Assembly: GCA_945928585.1 (NCBI GenBank)
Contig: CAMENQ010000109.1
Location: 1-7,555 of the forward strand
Direction of reading: 5' to 3'
From: an uncultured Roseburia sp.
Lineage (GTDB): Bacteria; Bacillota; Clostridia; Lachnospirales; Lachnospiraceae
DNA: 7,555 nt
Below are positions 5,065-7,555 of this stretch, in pieces. The notes under the pieces were generated by a model. The model was not told the origin of the DNA. It did no database searches and saw only the letters and a program-made list of their open reading frames with translations. Every line of letters starts with the position of its first letter. Position 1 is the stretch's first letter. Both the position numbers and the translations under genes were made by a program.

Positions 5065-7555
5065 TTAATCTACATTATTTATCGGCAGTCTTCCAAAATC
5101 CTTAAGCTTTTTTAAAAAGCTTTTAGAAATATCATATAACTGCCTGTCTGTATATTCTTCTTTTTCTCCAATGCTTTCTTCAATCTCCTGCTGCCAGTCA
5201 TCCATTCCTTTTGAAAATGCAGCCTCCAGTTCTTTGTTGCTGCATACAATATATCCCTTAAGCTTTCCTTCTTTTACGCTTATATTTGCATCTACTTTTC
5301 CTGTTACTTCATCATTTGCAGTTATTTTTATATTGTTTTCATTTGAACCGCTGTGCGAAAATTTTACCTTTACCATCACCGGTTCTCCATCCATATCCAT
5401 CGGTATGTAATAGCATTTATTCCCGGCTGCCTGTGACATAAATTTTGTAACATTATAAATGCCTTTATATTTAAGGGTTTCAATGGTTTCCGTCTCCATT
5501 TCCTTTTCCAGAAGCTCTGATGCCTGATTATTTATATCTTTATATGCATCAGATGCCTGCTCTTCTCCGCTAAAGCTGTCCAATATTTGGGACTCTACTT
5601 TCACATGGTCTTTTAAGAATGAATTTATATCCTTATTTTTTTTCATAAGCTTTGATAATGCTGACAGATTTTCCATATTCGGGTTCATTCCGCTGTCCAA
5701 TAAATCGTATACCATCTTTTCAGTGTATTCCACGGTTTCACCATACAGACTGTTTAGTCTGTATGCTTCGTAACGGTTATTTAATGACCTTATTCTGTTC
5801 TGTTCTTCATATGAGGCATATGTCTGCCATAAAGTGTCTATATCTTCATTTAATAATTCTTCTCCTGACACTGCGGCCTTATTTCCATGAATTCCCTCAA
5901 GCAAATCAGACAGCTTATTTTTTATAAGTCTGCCCTGATAATATCCTGTATTGTCATTTACATCGGTGGTGGTTCCGTATTTAGCCCTTGATTTTTCAGC
6001 TGATAATAAATTGCCCAGTGTAAATGCCACACCTTCACTTACTACTGCTCCTACAGCTCTTGTATCTGCTTTTTCTATGGTTTTTATGGCTCTGTAAAGC
6101 TCTATAAATGCCTGCCTCTCCTCTTTTGTCACTGCTCCTGTTTTTTCAAGCTTCCACAGATATTTGCTGTATTCCTCATTTTCATCTGCACCTATTGCTG
6201 AATTTATCTGTTCAAGTCTGTCATTTAATTCCTCAATATTTTCATCTAAAGGATTTATGTTATTTTCTATGAGATACGCTGCTGTTTTTGGAGTAATGTT
6301 CTTTATGACCTTATCTACTTCCGTAGTTTTTTCTGCCATTAAAATTATATTATCCATGTTTATCTCCATAGAATTATAACCAAGAACCCTTACTGCCCTT
6401 CTGTATGTATCATCAGCCGTAAGTCCGGCTTCCTCTATAAAAGTATCCACATTATTAAATGCCTTTTTTATATTGTCTCCCAAGTCAGTTCTTACCTGTG
6501 TTCCCACTGCTTCGTAAGTCTCTCCAGCCTTCTCATATGCCTGTCTTAGTCTGACTCCTTCATTATATATATTATTTACGGTAAATTCTTCATTTTTTTC
6601 AATTACAGCTCCTACTGCTGCCACAGGGACACCCTTAAGCTGTTCCATTATGTCCATTATATTTATAAGTGAAGCAGACTTTTCATATGACGGTTCCTTA
6701 AAGAACACTTCATTATATGCCTTGTCTTCTTCCTTTAGTTTACTTACCATATCCTCAATGTCAGCATATTCTATATTGATGCCAAGCTTTTCCATGATTA
6801 TGGCTCCTGCCATAGTCATCACTGACTTTGCCTGATTTAGAACATTTAACAGATGGTTTCTCTTTTTATTAGTTTCTTTTGTATTTTCCTTATACTGAAC
6901 TTTTTCATTTTCATCTGCTAAGTAATCTTGTGCAGTGTTTTTACTGTCACTGTTTTCCTTAGCATAATCAATATATTTTTTTATATTTGAAATATTAAAT
7001 GTAAGATTATTGTCGGCTATAAAGTATGCTGCCTTCTCATCTGCCTGCTGTATAATGTCAACTGCTTCCTCAGCAGTCTCCCTGCTAATCCATCCTGTGG
7101 TCATATAGGCATTTTCAAACGTTCCTCCAAATACCTTAGATAATATCAAATTTTCTTTTATATTTTCTATATCTCTTGTTTCACCTGCTTCTATTTCTTT
7201 AAGCTTTGTATATTTTATAAGACTGTCCACAGTAAGAGGTATATCTCTTTCCATAAGCCACTTTGCCCCGTCTAAAGCCTTTTTATCTGCTTCTATGCCA
7301 TTTTTTTCAAGAAACTTTTCTACCTGTGGCAAAAGCTGCTCCCACTGTTCTTCAGACATTTCCGTTCCTTTTACATTTGATGCAGTTTTATCACCTGCGT
7401 GAACTGCCATATATATATTCTTTACTGTAGGCTCAATATCATTTTTTAAAATATATTCCTTTGCATTATCATCTATATCGCCTATACTTTCCGCCATTTT
7501 TAAGTTTGAGGCAAGGGCCGGTGACTTTATTACCTTGTCTATCTTATCACCGCTT
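5065..7555 (-). CDS. Large repeat-containing protein of the flagellar locus, FliK-like C-terminus suspected (5' end outside window)
   Basis: The frame stays open to the right edge (first whole codon at 7554), giving at least 829 residues. The ATG at 7497 has no ribosome site and is internal, so the true start is outside. Residues below count from that Met. There is no signal peptide or membrane segment in view; the protein is acidic, helical and almost cysteine-free (C695, C752). At least nine copies of a short motif (hydrophobic, 4 residues, hydrophobic, 2 residues, Thr/Asn, hydrophobic, 1 residue, Asn, Ile/Leu) are spread over 15-614. The C-terminal part (about 676-775) alternates like a small beta domain plus helix: VMVKVKF, NNIKITA, GKVDANISV, GKLKGYIVC, then a helix. 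This recalls the Flg_hook domain of FliK hook-length proteins. The stop is 26 bases before flagellin, so it shares the flagellar operon. A role as FliK-like ruler or other flagellar assembly factor is inferred; it may match a DUF family of Lachnospiraceae flagellar loci (DUF6240 comes to mind, unverified). Confidence 0.85.
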   Translation of the reverse strand, partial: SGDKIDKVIKSPALASNLKMAESIGDIDDNAKEYILKNDIEPTVKNIYMAVHAGDKTASNVKGTEMSEEQWEQLLPQVEKFLEKNGIEADKKALDGAKWLMERDIPLTVDSLIKYTKLKEIEAGETRDIENIKENLILSKVFGGTFENAYMTTGWISRETAEEAVDIIQQADEKAAYFIADNNLTFNISNIKKYIDYAKENSDSKNTAQDYLADENEKVQYKENTKETNKKRNHLLNVLNQAKSVMTMAGAIIMEKLGINIEYADIEDMVSKLKEEDKAYNEVFFKEPSYEKSASLINIMDIMEQLKGVPVAAVGAVIEKNEEFTVNNIYNEGVRLRQAYEKAGETYEAVGTQVRTDLGDNIKKAFNNVDTFIEEAGLTADDTYRRAVRVLGYNSMEINMDNIILMAEKTTEVDKVIKNITPKTAAYLIENNINPLDENIEELNDRLEQINSAIGADENEEYSKYLWKLEKTGAVTKEERQAFIELYRAIKTIEKADTRAVGAVVSEGVAFTLGNLLSAEKSRAKYGTTTDVNDNTGYYQGRLIKNKLSDLLEGIHGNKAAVSGEELLNEDIDTLWQTYASYEEQNRIRSLNNRYEAYRLNSLYGETVEYTEKMVYDLLDSGMNPNMENLSALSKLMKKNKDINSFLKDHVKVESQILDSFSGEEQASDAYKDINNQASELLEKEMETETIETLKYKGIYNVTKFMSQAAGNKCYYIPMDMDGEPVMVKVKFSHSGSNENNIKITANDEVTGKVDANISVKEGKLKGYIVCSNKELEAAFSKGMDDWQQEIEESIGEKEEYTDRQLYDISKSFLKKLKDFGRLPINNVD
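5079..5104 (-). promoter_or_regulatory. Sigma-28 (SigD/FliA) promoter for flagellin-fliS
   Basis: On the minus strand GCCGATAA (5086-5079) matches the sigma-28 -10 consensus (GCCGATAA/T) at every base. TAAG (5104-5101) matches the TAAA -35 at 3 of 4 with a 14-base spacer, within the 14-16 range of the family. Transcription would start near 5072, giving a leader of about 34 bases to the flagellin ATG at 5038, with GGAGG at 5049-5045. The whole promoter lies inside the last codons of the upstream ORF (stop 5067-5065). Sigma-28 control of flagellin is the rule in motile bacteria. Confidence 0.8.
5104..5122. repeat. 19-base AT-rich palindrome just upstream of the flagellin promoter
   Basis: The perfect 9-base arms 5104-5112 (AAGCTTTTT) and 5114-5122 (AAAAAGCTT) surround one base. 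It overlaps the -35 of the sigma-28 promoter by one base and codes for lysine-rich residues (SFLKKLK) near the end of the large ORF. It could act as an AT-rich upstream element or a protein site, or be a by-product of coding for alternating Lys, Phe and Leu. It is not a convincing terminator, as it is an A/T stem inside a coding region. Confidence 0.35.
5656..7455 (-). repeat. Nine-copy degenerate protein repeat within the large flagellar-locus ORF
   Basis: Counting from the Met at 7497, the motif copies start near residues 15, 80, 158, 234, 297, 371, 408, 484 and 598. Examples are YILKNDIEPTVKNI, WLMERDIPLTVDSL, YLIENNINPLDENI, LLDSGMNPNMENL. In every copy the two outer hydrophobic anchors (for example I16 and I28) and the middle position (I21) keep spacings of 5 and 7. 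An Asn precedes the last anchor in seven of nine copies (Ser or Asp in the others). Copies are 37-114 residues apart with helical sequence between. Found by eye; the weaker copies (234, 297) are less certain. Confidence 0.6.

Noticed and set aside
5065..7497. Reading the large ORF as a methyl-accepting chemotaxis or coiled-coil signalling protein
   Set aside because: No membrane segments, no conserved signalling hairpin, and heptads are not continuous. The spaced Asn-Ile motif and beta-rich C-terminus fit a flagellar assembly factor better.

Overview
The window looks like low-GC Firmicutes DNA, most likely from a motile gut-type Lachnospiraceae (Roseburia / Agathobacter / Lachnospira / Butyrivibrio group). 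Evidence: AT-rich sequence with GGAGG-type ribosome sites, a Firmicutes-style flagellin followed by FliS, a short GlgB without the enterobacterial N1 domain, and a LytTR response regulator paired with a multi-pass membrane protein. The genus call is inference from protein style, not from a search. Every gene I can support lies on the minus strand, so transcription runs from base 7555 down to base 1.

Flagellar part (about 3064-7555). The right edge cuts into a large acidic, helical protein of at least 829 residues that I do not recognise by a standard gene name. It carries at least nine copies of a short motif with fixed spacing, and its C-terminus resembles the FliK/Flg_hook fold in pattern. 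It is followed after 26 bases by a 466-aa flagellin and, 15 bases later, by its export chaperone FliS. A near-perfect sigma-28 (SigD/FliA) -10 box, GCCGATAA, lies inside the last codons of the big ORF, about 40 bases before the flagellin start. Flagellin-fliS can therefore be transcribed alone as a late flagellar unit. A long hairpin terminator closes the unit.

Glycogen part (about 1052-3112). glgB encodes a 642-aa 1,4-alpha-glucan branching enzyme with a complete catalytic triad. Its likely sigma-A promoter has a perfect extended -10, TGGTATAAT, that lies partly in the loop of the flagellar terminator, so terminator and promoter share the same bases. The leader of about 95 bases contains a second small hairpin followed by five T, a possible attenuator or operator.

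Signalling part (1-1031). A 12-bp interrupted inverted repeat separates glgB from a LytTR-type response regulator. The regulator most likely starts at a TTG codon with an ideal Shine-Dalgarno sequence. Two bases after its stop begins a membrane protein cut by the left edge, very probably the partner sensor kinase. This end is clearly richer in AT (26% GC over bases 1-240, counted by hand) than glgB or the flagellar genes.

No RNA genes, CRISPR arrays, insertion sequences or phage genes were seen. The points most worth a second look are the repeat protein at the flagellar locus, the sigma-28 promoter buried in its 3' end, the shared terminator/promoter, and three cysteines in the flagellin.
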